64,000 nucleotides of DNA, taken from positions 1,675,712-1,739,711 of the forward strand of contig NZ_CM001024.1 in NCBI RefSeq assembly GCF_000160775.2, in the 5' to 3' direction. Below, piece by piece: positions 10,488 to 21,494 of the stretch. The DNA comes from Aeromicrobium marinum DSM 15272 (GTDB lineage Bacteria; Actinomycetota; Actinomycetes; Propionibacteriales; Nocardioidaceae). Numbering within the stretch: position 1 is the stretch's first letter; every line of letters begins with the position of its first letter. The position numbers and the translations under genes are program-made. Under the pieces are notes generated by a model, which saw only the letters and a list, made by a program, of their open reading frames with translations, ran no database searches and was not told the DNA's origin.

Positions 10488-10822
10488 CACAGCAGGGCGA
10501 TCGCGACGTTGACGACGACCAGTCCGGCGACGACGTGGACCCGCGGGTTGGGTGCGGGCTTGTTCTGCTCGAGGATGGCGAGCACCATCGCCGCCGTGCC
10601 GATGACGAGCTTGACCGCGACCTTGGCGTTGTTCGGGTCGGCCACGACGTCGCTGGCGGAGGCGATCCCGGTGAGCGCAAGGCCGGTGACCAGGGCTGCG
10701 GCGATGGCGTGCCACATGCCGGGGGCGACCCGCGGCGCGCGAAGGCGCATCACCCACGGCACGAGCGCACCCAACCAGCAGAGGATGTGCACGATGACGA
10801 GGACGTCGTAGAAGGTGGCCAC
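10484..10822 (-). CDS. Small integral membrane protein
   Basis: 112 aa with three or four hydrophobic segments (about residues 4-24, 38-58, 68-87 and 93-112) and a short basic loop, RLRAPRV. No catalytic motif is seen. It starts 144 bp from rpsT, which is divergent, and its TGA overlaps the lepA GTG start, so it is translationally coupled to lepA. It looks like a conserved actinobacterial membrane protein of unknown role; I do not recognise a named family. Confidence 0.75.
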
Positions 10823-10849
10823 GGCCTGATTCTAGGTGCCCTGTCGATT

Positions 10850-10877
10850 TGAGGCGCCACCGCCGCGGGTGATAACG
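10850..10877 (+). promoter_or_regulatory. Probable rpsT promoter
   Basis: TTGAGG (10850-10855), 16 nt, then GATAAC (10872-10877), preceded by a T that gives a TGATAAC box. It would give a leader of roughly 80 nt before the rpsT GTG. S20 is autoregulated in E. coli; the leader here could serve that, which is inference only. Confidence 0.55.
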
Positions 10878-10966
10878 TGAGCGGTCGCGTGCCCGCGCAC
10901 GCCCACTCTCTTCACCCCAGCAGTTCCATCAGACGAGTCACCAGACGAAAGAAGCAGGTACGCCCC

Positions 10967-11224
10967 GTGGCGAACATCAAGTCGCAGATCAAGCGCAACC
11001 GCCAGAACGAGGCGGCCCGTGAGCGCAACAAGTCGGTCCGCTCGGCGCTCAAGACGTCGATCCGTCGCTTCACCGAGGCCGCCGACGCCGGCAACGAGGA
11101 CGCCAAGGTCCTGGCCGCCGAGGCCACGCGCAAGCTCGACAAGGCCGCCAGCAAAGGCGTCATCCACAAGAACCAGGCGGCCAACCGCAAGTCGTCGATC
11201 GCCAAGCGGGCCGCCGCTCTCTGA
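10967..11224 (+). CDS. rpsT: 30S ribosomal protein S20
   Basis: 85-aa basic ribosomal protein binding 16S rRNA in the body of the small subunit. Starts at the GTG at 10967 (reading [10 protein letters not shown] after the initiator), the normal N-terminus for S20; an AGCAGG lies a few nt upstream. Upstream in-frame codons encode no S20-like sequence. It is a single plus-strand gene between two minus-strand groups, in the same rpsT-holA arrangement as in mycobacteria. Confidence 0.97.
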   Translation: MANIKSQIKRNRQNEAARERNKSVRSALKTSIRRFTEAADAGNEDAKVLAAEATRKLDKAASKGVIHKNQAANRKSSIAKRAAAL

Positions 11225-11242
11225 GCACCGCCGCACCGCACG

Positions 11243-11274
11243 AGGCGCCGTCACCCGCGAGGGGGGCGGCGCCT
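11243..11274 (+). terminator. Hairpin after rpsT
   Basis: Arms AGGCGCCG (11243-11250) and CGGCGCCT (11267-11274), 8 bp perfect, 16-nt loop, 18 bp past the rpsT stop and before the convergent holA end at 11297. It may terminate both directions. Confidence 0.55.
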
Positions 11275-11296
11275 TCGTCGTCCCCCGGCCGGCCGG

Positions 11297-12280
11297 TCAG
11301 CCCCGGGCCGGACGCCGGCGCAGGGCGGCAATCCGCAGCACCATCCGTTCGACCGCGTAGGCCGGATCGGCCGACGCGCCCTTGACGTCGAGGTCGGCCT
11401 GCGCCACGTGGTCGAGGGCCTGGCGCAGCCCGTCAGGATCCCAGGTCTGCAGCTGTCCGCGCAGGGCACGGAGCTTGAACGGCGGTGCACCGACGTGCGC
11501 GGCCAGCTCGGCGTCTCGCAGACCCGGTGGCGCCGTCGCGAGCTTGACGAGCTGACGCAGCCCGGCGGCCATGGCCGAGGTGATGAGCACCGGCGCGACC
11601 TTCGCCGTGGCCGCCCATCGCGCCCGCTCGATGGCGATGTCGATGCGCCCGTCCAGCGTGGCGTCGGCGACCTCGTAGCCGCGGACCTCGGCCCGTCCCC
11701 CGAAGTACCGGCGCACGACCTCCTCGGAGATCTCCGACCCCGGCGGCACCGAGGCGATGAGCTGGTCGGCGGCCCCCGCCAAGGAGCGCAGGTCCTGTCC
11801 GACCGAGGTGACCAGGACCGTGGCCGCCTGCTCGTCGATGACCGCTCCGAGCGCCCGCAGCTCCTCGCGGAGCCACCGGACGACGTCGCGCTCGTACTTG
11901 GGTGCCTCGACCTTCACCTCGGTCACGGCCGGGTGCTTGCGGAGCTTGTCGAGCAGACCGCGCCCCTTGGCGCCGCCGCCGTGGACGAGGACGACCGCGA
12001 TGTCGGGTGACGGGTCGGCCACGTAGGCCAACAGCTCGGCCTGGGGCTGCTCGGGCAGGTCCTGCAGGTCGGTGAGCACCAACGCGCTGGCGGAGCTGAA
12101 CAGTGACGGACTGGTGAGCCCGGCCAGCTCCCCCGGCCCGAGCCCCGCGGCCGAGGACTCGGCGATCTCGCAGTCGGCCTGCTGGGAACGGATCGTGTCG
12201 ACGGCGCGGCGCCTGGTGCGTTCGGCGAGGAACTCGGCATTGCCGGAGATGAGGAGCACCTTGCCGAAGACCGTCGCCAC
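11297..12280 (-). CDS. holA: DNA polymerase III subunit delta
   Basis: Clamp-loader delta subunit that opens the beta clamp. 327 aa, normal length, from the ATG at 12280 (MATVFGKVLLISGN). It has the delta pattern of an N-terminal ATPase-like fold without a functional Walker A, with conserved VVLVHGGGAKGRGLLDKL in the middle and a helical C-terminal collar domain (AYAVERMVLRIAALRR). It lies 9 bp downstream of comEC, in the conserved comEA-comEC-holA operon. Confidence 0.94.
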   Translation of the reverse strand: MATVFGKVLLISGNAEFLAERTRRRAVDTIRSQQADCEIAESSAAGLGPGELAGLTSPSLFSSASALVLTDLQDLPEQPQAELLAYVADPSPDIAVVLVHGGGAKGRGLLDKLRKHPAVTEVKVEAPKYERDVVRWLREELRALGAVIDEQAATVLVTSVGQDLRSLAGAADQLIASVPPGSEISEEVVRRYFGGRAEVRGYEVADATLDGRIDIAIERARWAATAKVAPVLITSAMAAGLRQLVKLATAPPGLRDAELAAHVGAPPFKLRALRGQLQTWDPDGLRQALDHVAQADLDVKGASADPAYAVERMVLRIAALRRRPARG

Positions 12281-12289
12281 GTCGTGATC

Positions 12290-14530
12290 CTAGCCGCGGG
12301 CCCGGACACCCAGCTCGCCGTCGTGCACCACCACGGCCACGTCGCCCTGACGGTCGGTGCGCCACCACGACATGCCGTGGTCGTCCACCAGGTCGACGGC
12401 GGCCGGGGCAGGGTGTCCGTAGGTGTTGTCGCGACCGGCGCTGAACAGGGCGACCCGCGCGCCGGTCGCGAGGAAGAATCCCGGGTCCTGGTCGGCCGAG
12501 CCGTGGTGCGGCACCTTCAGCACGTCGGCGGCGAGGTCGACCCCGGACCGCAGGAGCGCTCGCTGGGCCGTGGGCCCGACGTCGCCGGTCAGCAGGAAGC
12601 GGGTGCCGTCGACCGTCACCGACAGCACGACGCTGACGTCGTTGCGGTCGGCGTCGACCTGCCGGCCGGTCGTCGAGGGGCGGGGCCACAGGACCTGGAA
12701 GTGCACCCCACCGACGGTGAAGGCGTCCCCGGCCGCCACCGGACGCCGGGGGACGCCAGGGACCTCGGGCCCGCCGGAGCTGCCCACCAGCACCAGGTCC
12801 ACCTGCCGGCCGGTCGTCACCCCCGCCCACCCGTCGACGTGGTCGGCGTCGGCGTGGGTGAGCACCAGGGCGCGGACCCGCTCGACACCCAGTCGGCTCA
12901 AGCACCGGTCGACCGGCCGGTCCTCCATGCCCGTGTCGATCACGACGGCCTCGCCCGGTCCGGTCGCGACGACGGTGGCGTCGCCCTGGCCGACGTCGCA
13001 GCTCACGACCGACCAGCCGGGCGGCGGCCAGCCGGGGTCGGGCGGTCGCCACAGGGCCACGGCCAGCCCGCCGGCGAGGCCGAGCAGCAGCACCGGGCGT
13101 CGGGCCGTCCACCACAGGGCCACCCCCGCCACCGGAGTGACGAGCAGCAGGGTCCACCACGGGCCGGGCCACGCGACCGAGGCGCCGTCGAGCGCCGATG
13201 CGGCGCGACCGACCCCGATGATGGCCGCCGCCGGGGCCGCGGCCGCCCACCCGATGGCCGAGCCGACAGGAACCGACACCACGGCCACCAGGCCGGCGAG
13301 GAGGCCGAGGACGGTGGTCGGCGCGACGAAGGGCCCGGCGACGAGGTTGGCCGCCACGGCGACCAGGGACACCTCGCCGGTCAGCTGGGCCAGTGCGGGC
13401 GTCACGGCCAGCTGGGCGGCGGTCGGGACGGCGACGGCCACCGCGAGCCAGCGTGGCAGCCAGGCAGCGAGCCGCGTCGTCAGCGACGGTCCGAGCACCA
13501 GGATCCCGGCGGTCGCACTGACCGACAGCACGAAACCGGCCGAACGGGACAACCAGGGGTCGAGGAAGACCAGGGCGATCACGGCCCAGCCGAGCGCGCG
13601 GAGGCCACCTCGGCTGCCGTAGCCGAGGGCGGCCAGCCCGACGGCGCCCATCGCGGCCGCTCGGACGACGCTCGGGTCGGGACGGGCCAGACAGACGAAC
13701 CCGACGATCGCGAGCACGCCGACCGGCCACAGGAGCCGGCGCCGCACACCGGCCAGACGGGCCAGCACGAGCACGGCACCGAGCACGATCGTCAGGTTGG
13801 TGCCGGAGACCGCCAGCAGGTGGGTGAGCCCGCTGCGCCGGAAGTCCTCGGAGAGGTCGTCGGGCACCGCCGAGTCGTCTCCGTCGACCAGCGCCGGCAC
13901 CAGCGCACGAGGGCCGGCAGGGGCGGCCGACATGCCCTGCCGGATCCCCTCGCGCACCCGCTCGGAACCCTCCCACCACCAGGGGGCGTCCCGCGGGGCG
14001 TCGGCCCGCAGGACGCGCAGGACGGCGACCTCGTCGCTCGAGTCCGACGGCGCAAGCCGGGCCCTGACGACACCACGCCGACCGACCACCCACGACTCGG
14101 CTGTGAGGCCTGCCGGGCCGCCGGCTCCGAACCCGGTCGCCCGTCCGTCGACGTCGATCGTGCGTCCGTCGACGCTCACCCGATCGACCACCAGGCCCAC
14201 CACCACCCCCGGCCGACCCTGGCCCTCGAACACCCGGGCGTCGCGTCGCACCGTCACCTCGGCCGTGACGACGCGGCCCTCCGATGCCAGCTCGCTGACC
14301 GGTGAGGACTCGACGGTCGCCAACCGCCAACCGGTCGAGGCGGCCACCACCGTGACCACGAGGCACAGCAGGACGAGCCATGGGCGCCGACCGGCCACTC
14401 CCGCCACGAGCAGCGCCACGACGGCGACCAGCACCGCCGTGCGGGAGGACGGTCCTGCCGGTCCGACGAGCAGCGCCGCCGTGAGCCAGCCGGCGACGGC
14501 CGGCGCGACCACTCGCAGGTCGGTGCTCAC
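12290..14530 (-). CDS. comEC: ComEC/Rec2 family DNA uptake channel
   Basis: Inner-membrane channel for single-stranded DNA uptake in competent bacteria; in most actinobacteria no competence has been shown. 746 aa from the GTG at 14530 (MSTDLRVVAP), which overlaps comEA by 4 bp. Order: N-terminal membrane segments, an OB-like extracellular part (DUF4131), a multi-helix Competence domain with the block LTHLLAVSGTNLTIVLG, then a C-terminal metallo-beta-lactamase domain with THADADHVDGW near residue 557. All expected parts are present, so the gene looks intact. Confidence 0.94.
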   Translation of the reverse strand: MSTDLRVVAPAVAGWLTAALLVGPAGPSSRTAVLVAVVALLVAGVAGRRPWLVLLCLVVTVVAASTGWRLATVESSPVSELASEGRVVTAEVTVRRDARVFEGQGRPGVVVGLVVDRVSVDGRTIDVDGRATGFGAGGPAGLTAESWVVGRRGVVRARLAPSDSSDEVAVLRVLRADAPRDAPWWWEGSERVREGIRQGMSAAPAGPRALVPALVDGDDSAVPDDLSEDFRRSGLTHLLAVSGTNLTIVLGAVLVLARLAGVRRRLLWPVGVLAIVGFVCLARPDPSVVRAAAMGAVGLAALGYGSRGGLRALGWAVIALVFLDPWLSRSAGFVLSVSATAGILVLGPSLTTRLAAWLPRWLAVAVAVPTAAQLAVTPALAQLTGEVSLVAVAANLVAGPFVAPTTVLGLLAGLVAVVSVPVGSAIGWAAAAPAAAIIGVGRAASALDGASVAWPGPWWTLLLVTPVAGVALWWTARRPVLLLGLAGGLAVALWRPPDPGWPPPGWSVVSCDVGQGDATVVATGPGEAVVIDTGMEDRPVDRCLSRLGVERVRALVLTHADADHVDGWAGVTTGRQVDLVLVGSSGGPEVPGVPRRPVAAGDAFTVGGVHFQVLWPRPSTTGRQVDADRNDVSVVLSVTVDGTRFLLTGDVGPTAQRALLRSGVDLAADVLKVPHHGSADQDPGFFLATGARVALFSAGRDNTYGHPAPAAVDLVDDHGMSWWRTDRQGDVAVVVHDGELGVRARG

Positions 14531-15288
14531 ACCGTGACGAGGTCGCGGAGCCGGTCGAGCGTGGCCTCGCCGATGCCGCTGACGTCCAGCAGGTCGTCGA
14601 CGGAGGTGAACCGACCGTTCTCGGCACGCCACGTGAGGATCGACTCGGCCGTGACGGGTCCGACTCCGGGCAGCTCGTCGAGGTCGGCCGCCGTGGCCGT
14701 GTTGAGGTTCACCGGACCGGTGGCGCCGGAAGGCCCTCCGCCGGGCACCACCGGCACGACCGGGTCGATGCCGACCAGCAGCTGTTCGCCGTCGGACAGG
14801 ACCCGCGCCATGTTCAGGGCGGTGGTGTCGACGTCGCCGACGACTCCCCCGGCGGCAGCGAGCGCCTCGTGGACCCGGGAACCCGGCGGCAGGGTCACGA
14901 TGCCCGGCCGCGCGACGCGGCCGACCACGTCGACGACGAGGTCGGGACCCGCGGCAGCTGTCGGGCCCGCGGTGGTGGACTCGGCCACCGTGCCCGACGA
15001 GCTCGCGAACGCCACCGGACCCCCGGCCGGTTCCTCGCTGGGGCGCCCGGCCAGCAGGTGCCACGCCAGCAGCACGCCCGCCGCGGTCGCCAGCACCCCG
15101 ACCGCCCGGACGTGGCCGCCGGTCAGTCGTCGGCGAACCTGCTCGTCGGTGTGCACAGGCGCCTCGTCGTCCGGCGGCGGCAGCTGGGCGTCGAACGACG
15201 CCGCGAGCCGGGCCAACCGGCGCCGCGCCACCTCGGCTCGGGTCTCCTCCGGTTCGCTGAACACGCGGTCGACGCTAGGCCTCCGCAA
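14527..15288 (-). CDS. comEA: ComEA family helix-hairpin-helix DNA-binding protein
   Basis: Membrane-anchored DNA receptor partner of ComEC. 253 aa: a charged cytoplasmic tail (1-58), one membrane segment (about 61-80), a Ser/Thr/Ala linker, an SLBB domain starting DLVVDVVGRVARPGIV (about 115-175) and tandem helix-hairpin-helix motifs (NLNTATAADLDELPGVGP, then the second ending in GIGEATLDRLRDLV). Ends in the GTGA overlap with comEC. The gap to degV is 84 bp and holds nothing recognised. Confidence 0.93.
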   Translation of the reverse strand: MRRPSVDRVFSEPEETRAEVARRRLARLAASFDAQLPPPDDEAPVHTDEQVRRRLTGGHVRAVGVLATAAGVLLAWHLLAGRPSEEPAGGPVAFASSSGTVAESTTAGPTAAAGPDLVVDVVGRVARPGIVTLPPGSRVHEALAAAGGVVGDVDTTALNMARVLSDGEQLLVGIDPVVPVVPGGGPSGATGPVNLNTATAADLDELPGVGPVTAESILTWRAENGRFTSVDDLLDVSGIGEATLDRLRDLVTV

Positions 15289-15372
15289 CGCTCGGGGCCA
15301 CGACCCTCGGCCGGCCTGTGGACAGTCTGGCGGGCGGTCGCTCCTGAGGACAACGGCCCGAACTTCAGCGGG

Positions 15373-16251
15373 TCAGTGCGGAGTGACGGTGACGGCGACC
15401 GTGCCCGGGCCGACGTGCGCCCCGATGACGGCACCCACCTCGTCGACGGGCACCGACTCACGCCCGAGCGATGTGGCCAGACGCGCCGCGAAGGCCTCGG
15501 CCACCTGGGGGTTGGCGAGGTGCTGGACACCGATGTCGGCGGGACCGTCGCCCGCTGCCTCGGTGGCGAGCACCTCCATGCGGGCCATCGCTCGCGTGCT
15601 GGTGCGCACCTTCTCCAGCGGCACCACGAGTCCGTCGGAGATCGTCAGCAGCGGCTTGACGGCCAACGCCGATCCGAGCAGCGCTGCAGCGGCGCCGACG
15701 CGGCCGCCCCGGCGCAGGTAGTCGAGGGTGTCGACGTAGATGAGCGCGGTCGAGGCCGCGCCGGCGGCCCGGGCGACCTCGGCGACTTCCTCGGGCGTGA
15801 CTCCCTCACCCCGGGCGCGGGCCGCGCGGCCAGCCGCGAATCCCGTCGCCAGTCCGACCTGGCGGGAGTCGACCACCGTGACCGGCACGGGGGCATCCTT
15901 GGCGGCCAGCACGGCGGAGTCCAGCGTGCCGGACATCCGGCTGGACAGGTGCACCGAGACGATCGACGTCGCACCGTCGTCGGCGAGCCGCCGGTACACC
16001 TCGCCGAACTCTTCGGGGTTCGGCCGGGACGTGCTGACCGGCAGGAAGTCCTTCAGGGCTGCGGCGATGACGTCGGCGGAGACGTCGTGACCCTCGGTGA
16101 AGGTGTTGGCACCCACGATGACGCGCAGCGGCACCACCACGATGCCCTCGCGCCGGGCGTCCTCGGCCGACAGTGACGCTGTGGAGTCGGTGACCACCGC
16201 GACTCCCCCGGGGAACGCGGAGGACTTCTGGGTACGTCGTCGCCCGGCCAT
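15373..16251 (-). CDS. DegV family fatty-acid-binding protein
   Basis: DegV-like protein binding fatty acids; in Gram-positive bacteria relatives (FakB) hand fatty acids to a fatty acid kinase. 292 aa with the N-terminal VAVVTDSTASLS motif, SRPNPEEF and SVHLSSRMSGTLDSA (fatty-acid head-group region) and VDTLDYLRRGGRVG. The conserved order degV-comEA-comEC-holA also occurs in mycobacteria. No fakA kinase is in the window, so the partner is unknown. Confidence 0.92.
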   Translation of the reverse strand: MAGRRRTQKSSAFPGGVAVVTDSTASLSAEDARREGIVVVPLRVIVGANTFTEGHDVSADVIAAALKDFLPVSTSRPNPEEFGEVYRRLADDGATSIVSVHLSSRMSGTLDSAVLAAKDAPVPVTVVDSRQVGLATGFAAGRAARARGEGVTPEEVAEVARAAGAASTALIYVDTLDYLRRGGRVGAAAALLGSALAVKPLLTISDGLVVPLEKVRTSTRAMARMEVLATEAAGDGPADIGVQHLANPQVAEAFAARLATSLGRESVPVDEVGAVIGAHVGPGTVAVTVTPH

Positions 16252-16388
16252 GCGAGGAGTCTAGCGAGCGAGCACGACGCACCTGATCCACCGAACCCGA
16301 CCACGGGCCGAGCGTGCACAGCCCACGCGACCACGCCGACGCGACCATGGGCCGAGCGCAGCGAGGCAGGGGCCCGGGCGAAGCCCGG

Positions 16389-16464
16389 CACCGGCGAGGA
16401 ACGAGCCGGTGGTGCGGCGAGCCTGAGCACCGGCGAGGAACGAGCCGGTGGTGCGGCGAGCCTG
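16389..16464. repeat. Two tandem 37-bp hairpin repeats between leuS and degV
   Basis: A 37-bp unit (CACCGGCGAGGAACGAGCCG then GTGGTGCGGCGAGCCTG) occurs exactly at 16389-16425 and 16428-16464. Each unit folds as CACCGGC / GCCGGTG around the loop GAGGAACGA. The rest of the 226-bp gap (16252-16477) contains a degenerate double copy of CGACCACGGGCCGAGCG near 16299 and 16340 and no gene. It follows the leuS stop by 14 bp, so it may also end leuS transcription. Confidence 0.85.
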
Positions 16465-16477
16465 CGAGTCGCGCCCC

Positions 16478-19267
16478 CTAGACGACCACGTTCACCAGCT
16501 TCGGCGCGCGGACGATGATCCGCCGGATCTCCTGGCCGTCGATCGCCCGTTGCACGTTCGGTTCGGCGAGCGCCAGCGCGGTCAGCTCGTCGTCGCCGGC
16601 GTCGGGCGCGACGTCGAGCGTGGCCCGCACCTTGCCCCGGACCTGCACGACGCAGGTCACGGTGTCCTCGACCAGCAGGGCGGGGTCGGCCACCGGGTAC
16701 GGCTCCCGGGTGAGCGAGTCGTGGTGCCCGAGTCGCGCCCACAGCTCCTCGGCGAGGTGGGGGGCGAACGGCGCCAGCATCAGCACCAGGGGCTCCACGG
16801 CACCCCGGGTCGCGCCGCCGACCTTGGTGAGGTGGTTCGTCAGCTCGATGAGCTTGGCGATCGCGGTGTTGAAGCGCAGGGCCTCCATGTCGGCCGCGAC
16901 CCCGTCGATCGTGCGGTGGACGACCCGCATCGTCGCGGGATCGGTGTCGGTGTCCGTGACGACCGACTCCCCCGTCTCCTCGTCGACCGTGAGGCGCCAC
17001 ACCCGCTGCAGGAAGCGCTGGGCCCCGACGACGGCGCGGGTGTCCCACGGGCGGGACACGTCGAGCGGACCCATGCTCATCTCGTAGACCCGGAACGTGT
17101 CGGCGCCGTAGGCCTCGTACATCTCGTCGGGGGTCACGACGTTCTTCAGGCTCTTGCCCATCTTGCCGTACTCGCGCTGCACCGGACTGCCCTCATGGGT
17201 CCAGGTGGTCGTGCCGTCGCCGGCGACGTGCTCCTCGACCTCGTCGGCCGGCACGTAGGCGCCCCGGGCGTCGGTGAAGGCGTAGGCCTGGATGTAGCCC
17301 TGGTTGAACAGCCGCTGGAACGGCTCCTCGCTGCTCACGTGGCCGAGGTCGAACAGCACCTTGTGCCAGAAGCGGACGTAGAGCAGGTGCAGCACCATGT
17401 GCTCGACGCCGCCGATGTAGAAGTCCACACCTCCGGCGTCGTCGGGCCGCCGGTCGGTCTGGGGGCCCATCCAGTACCGCTCGTTCTCGGGGTCGGCGAT
17501 CCGGTCGGGGTGGTGCGGGTCGGTGTAGCGCAGCTCGTACCAGCTGGAGCCGGCCCAGTTGGGCATGGTGTTGGTCTCGCGGCGGTACCGCTGGACGCCG
17601 TCGCCGAGGTCCAGGTCGACCTCGACCCACTCACGGACCCGGCCGAGCGGCGGTTCGGGCTCGCTGCCCGCGTCCTCGGGCTCGAAGGTGCGGGGCGAGT
17701 AGTCCGGCACCTCCGGCAGCTCCACCGGCAACATCGACTCCGGGAGGGCGACCGGGTGCCCGGCGGCGTCGTACACGATGGGGAACGGCTCGCCCCAGTA
17801 GCGTTGGCGGCTGAACAGCCAGTCCCGCAGCCGGTAGGTGGTGGTGCCGGTGCCGTGGCCGTGGGTCTCCAGCCACTGCACGACGGTGGCCTTGGCGTCG
17901 GCGACGGCCAGTCCGTCGAGGTCGAGATCGCCGTGGCGGGACCCGGTCGCGACGCCGTCGCCCATCCAGGGCAACGAGCCGTCGCCACCGTCGACCACGA
18001 CGGGCATGGGCAGCCCGAAGGCGGTCGCGAACTCGAAGTCGCGCGCGTCGTGGGCGGGGACGGCCATGATCGCCCCGGTGCCGTAGCCGGTCAGCACGTA
18101 GTCGGCCACGAAGACCGGGACCTGCTCGCCGTTGACCGGGTTGGTGGCGAACGAACCGGTGAACACGCCGGTCTTCTCGCGGTTCTCCTGCCGCTCGACC
18201 TCGGTCTTGGCGGCGGCGCGGGCCCGGTACTGCGCGACGGCCTCCGCCGGATCACTCGCGCCACCCGTCCAGCGTGGGTCGGTGTCGTCGGGCCAGGCGT
18301 CGGCGACGAGGGCGTCGACCAGCTCGTGCTCCGGGGCCAGCACGAGGTAGGTGGCACCGAACAGGGTGTCCGGTCGGGTGGTGAACACGCGCACCGGCTC
18401 GACCGAGGTCGCGAAGTCGACCTCGGCGCCGCGCGACCGACCGATCCAGTTGCGCTGCATCTGCTTGCCGGACTCGGGCCAGTCGACGCGGTCGAGGTCG
18501 TCGATCAGGCGATCGCCGTAGGCCGTGATGCGCAGGTTCCACTGCCGCATCCGTCGCTTGAAGACCGGGAAGTTGCCGCGCTCCGACCGGCCCTCGGCCG
18601 TGACCTCCTCGTTGGCCAGCACCGTGCCGAGACCGGGGCACCAGTTGACCGGCGAGTCGCTCACGTAGGCCAGCCGGTGGCCGTCGATGACGTCGGGGTC
18701 GTCGGTCCCCAGCTGGTCGACGAGCTCGGCGATGGGGCGGGCACGCTGCTGATCAGGATCGAACCAGGACCCGAACAGCTGCAGGAAGATCCACTGCGTC
18801 CACCGCACGAAGTCGGGGTCGATCGTCGCGAACGACCGACGGTCGTCGTGACCGAGTCCGAGCCGGCGCAGCTGCCGGCGCATGTTGGCCATGTTGGCCT
18901 CGGTGTTCGCACGGGGGTGCTCGCCGGTCGAGATCGCGTGCAGCTCGGCCGGCAGTCCGAACGCGTCGTACCCGAGCGCGTGCAGCACGTTGTGGCCGAG
19001 CATGCGGCGGTGACGGCCGACGACGTCGGTCGCGATGTAGCCGAGCGGGTGCCCGACGTGCAGTCCGGCGCCCGAGGGGTACGGGAACATGTCCATCAGG
19101 AAGTACTTGGGGGCCGAGGCGTCGCCCGCGAGGTCACCCACGGGGTTCGCGGCGTGGAAGGTGCCCTCGGCCTCCCAGCGGTCCTGCCAGCGCGCCTCGA
19201 TCTCGGCGGCCAGCTCGGCGGTGTAGCGCTGCGGCGACGGGACGGACGACATCGGCGGGGTGGTCAC
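16478..19267 (-). CDS. leuS: Leucine-tRNA ligase
   Basis: Class I aminoacyl-tRNA synthetase charging tRNA-Leu, with a CP1 editing domain. 929 aa, full length. The HIGH-type motif is HVGH at residues 70-73 and the KMSKS-type loop is GKMGKS near 701-706. The CP1 segment carries [21 protein letters not shown], the editing threonine-rich motif, and [15 protein letters not shown]. Encoded alone on the minus strand, 41 bp from glf. The start at 19267 is chosen as the first ATG; a second ATG at codon 6 is equally possible. Confidence 0.97.
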   Translation of the reverse strand: MTTPPMSSVPSPQRYTAELAAEIEARWQDRWEAEGTFHAANPVGDLAGDASAPKYFLMDMFPYPSGAGLHVGHPLGYIATDVVGRHRRMLGHNVLHALGYDAFGLPAELHAISTGEHPRANTEANMANMRRQLRRLGLGHDDRRSFATIDPDFVRWTQWIFLQLFGSWFDPDQQRARPIAELVDQLGTDDPDVIDGHRLAYVSDSPVNWCPGLGTVLANEEVTAEGRSERGNFPVFKRRMRQWNLRITAYGDRLIDDLDRVDWPESGKQMQRNWIGRSRGAEVDFATSVEPVRVFTTRPDTLFGATYLVLAPEHELVDALVADAWPDDTDPRWTGGASDPAEAVAQYRARAAAKTEVERQENREKTGVFTGSFATNPVNGEQVPVFVADYVLTGYGTGAIMAVPAHDARDFEFATAFGLPMPVVVDGGDGSLPWMGDGVATGSRHGDLDLDGLAVADAKATVVQWLETHGHGTGTTTYRLRDWLFSRQRYWGEPFPIVYDAAGHPVALPESMLPVELPEVPDYSPRTFEPEDAGSEPEPPLGRVREWVEVDLDLGDGVQRYRRETNTMPNWAGSSWYELRYTDPHHPDRIADPENERYWMGPQTDRRPDDAGGVDFYIGGVEHMVLHLLYVRFWHKVLFDLGHVSSEEPFQRLFNQGYIQAYAFTDARGAYVPADEVEEHVAGDGTTTWTHEGSPVQREYGKMGKSLKNVVTPDEMYEAYGADTFRVYEMSMGPLDVSRPWDTRAVVGAQRFLQRVWRLTVDEETGESVVTDTDTDPATMRVVHRTIDGVAADMEALRFNTAIAKLIELTNHLTKVGGATRGAVEPLVLMLAPFAPHLAEELWARLGHHDSLTREPYPVADPALLVEDTVTCVVQVRGKVRATLDVAPDAGDDELTALALAEPNVQRAIDGQEIRRIIVRAPKLVNVVV

Positions 19268-19308
19268 CGGTCGATCCTATCGACGCGGCCGGCGACCCCG
19301 GCGCGGGC

Positions 19309-20562
<1,254 letters not shown>

Positions 20563-20627
20563 CTAGACTCGCTCCGATCCCGCGGGCCTCGACGTCCCGC
20601 AGCCACGCAGCCCAGGAGTCCCTGTTG

Positions 20628-21494
20628 GTGGAACGAACCACACCCGGCACGACCGAGCTCGTCGACCCGGGACGCGGTGCGGGGCTGGTCGACGTGGTGC
20701 GTCGGCGCTACCTGCTGAGCCTGCTGATCCGCAAGGACGTCCAGGTCCGGTACCGCGGCTCGGTGCTCGGATGGGCCTGGTCGTTCGTCAAGCCCGCTGC
20801 TCAGTTCACGGTGTTCTACTTCGCCCTGGGCGTGTTCCTGCGGCTCAACCAGAGCATCGAGAACTACCCGATCTACCTGTTCTCCGGGTTGATCCTCATC
20901 AACTTCTTCAGCGAGGCGTTCTCCAACGCCACCAAGGCGCTGGTCGACAACGGGGCCCTGATCAAGAAGATCTACCTGCCCCGCGAGCTCTTCCCGGTGT
21001 CCATGATCGTCGTGGCGCTGGTCAACTTCCTGCCGCAGATGCTGATCCTGCTGGGGGTGTGCCTGTTCAACGGCTGGGACCCCAGCGTCGGTCAGGTGGC
21101 CGGTCTGTTCCTCGCCGGGTTGATCATCATGATCTTCGCCCTGGGGCTCGGCATGCTGTTCGGCGCGGCGAACGTCTCGTTCCGCGACTCCCAGAACTTC
21201 GTCGAGCTGATCGTCATGGTCGCCCCGTGGGCGTCGCCGGTCCTCTACCAGTGGAGCATGGTGCGCGACGTCGTGCCGCAGTGGTTGTTCACGCTGTACC
21301 AGCTCAACCCGATCACGTCGGCGGTCAACCTGATGCACTCGGGGTTCTGGGAGCCCACCACGGGTGAGGCCAGCACCGCGGCACCCGACACGGCGCTGTT
21401 CGCGGCGATCGGCCTCACGACCTCGCTGCTCGTGCTCGCGACCGGTCAGTACGTCTTCCGTCGTCTGGAGGGTCGCTTTGCCCAAGACCTCTGA
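20628..21494 (+). CDS. Polysaccharide ABC transporter permease (Wzm-like, ABC-2 type)
   Basis: Membrane subunit of a polysaccharide (O-antigen/galactan-type) exporter. 288 aa from the GTG at 20628, with AGGAG 9 nt upstream; a TTG one codon earlier is an alternative. About six membrane segments. Typical blocks are LIRKDVQVRYRGSVLGWAWS at the N-terminus and ASPVLYQWSMV near the end. The following ATPase gene overlaps it by 17 bp. The 152-bp gap to divergent glf should contain both promoters. Similar to the Rv3783 permease of M. tuberculosis, from memory. Confidence 0.92.
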   Translation: MERTTPGTTELVDPGRGAGLVDVVRRRYLLSLLIRKDVQVRYRGSVLGWAWSFVKPAAQFTVFYFALGVFLRLNQSIENYPIYLFSGLILINFFSEAFSNATKALVDNGALIKKIYLPRELFPVSMIVVALVNFLPQMLILLGVCLFNGWDPSVGQVAGLFLAGLIIMIFALGLGMLFGAANVSFRDSQNFVELIVMVAPWASPVLYQWSMVRDVVPQWLFTLYQLNPITSAVNLMHSGFWEPTTGEASTAAPDTALFAAIGLTTSLLVLATGQYVFRRLEGRFAQDL

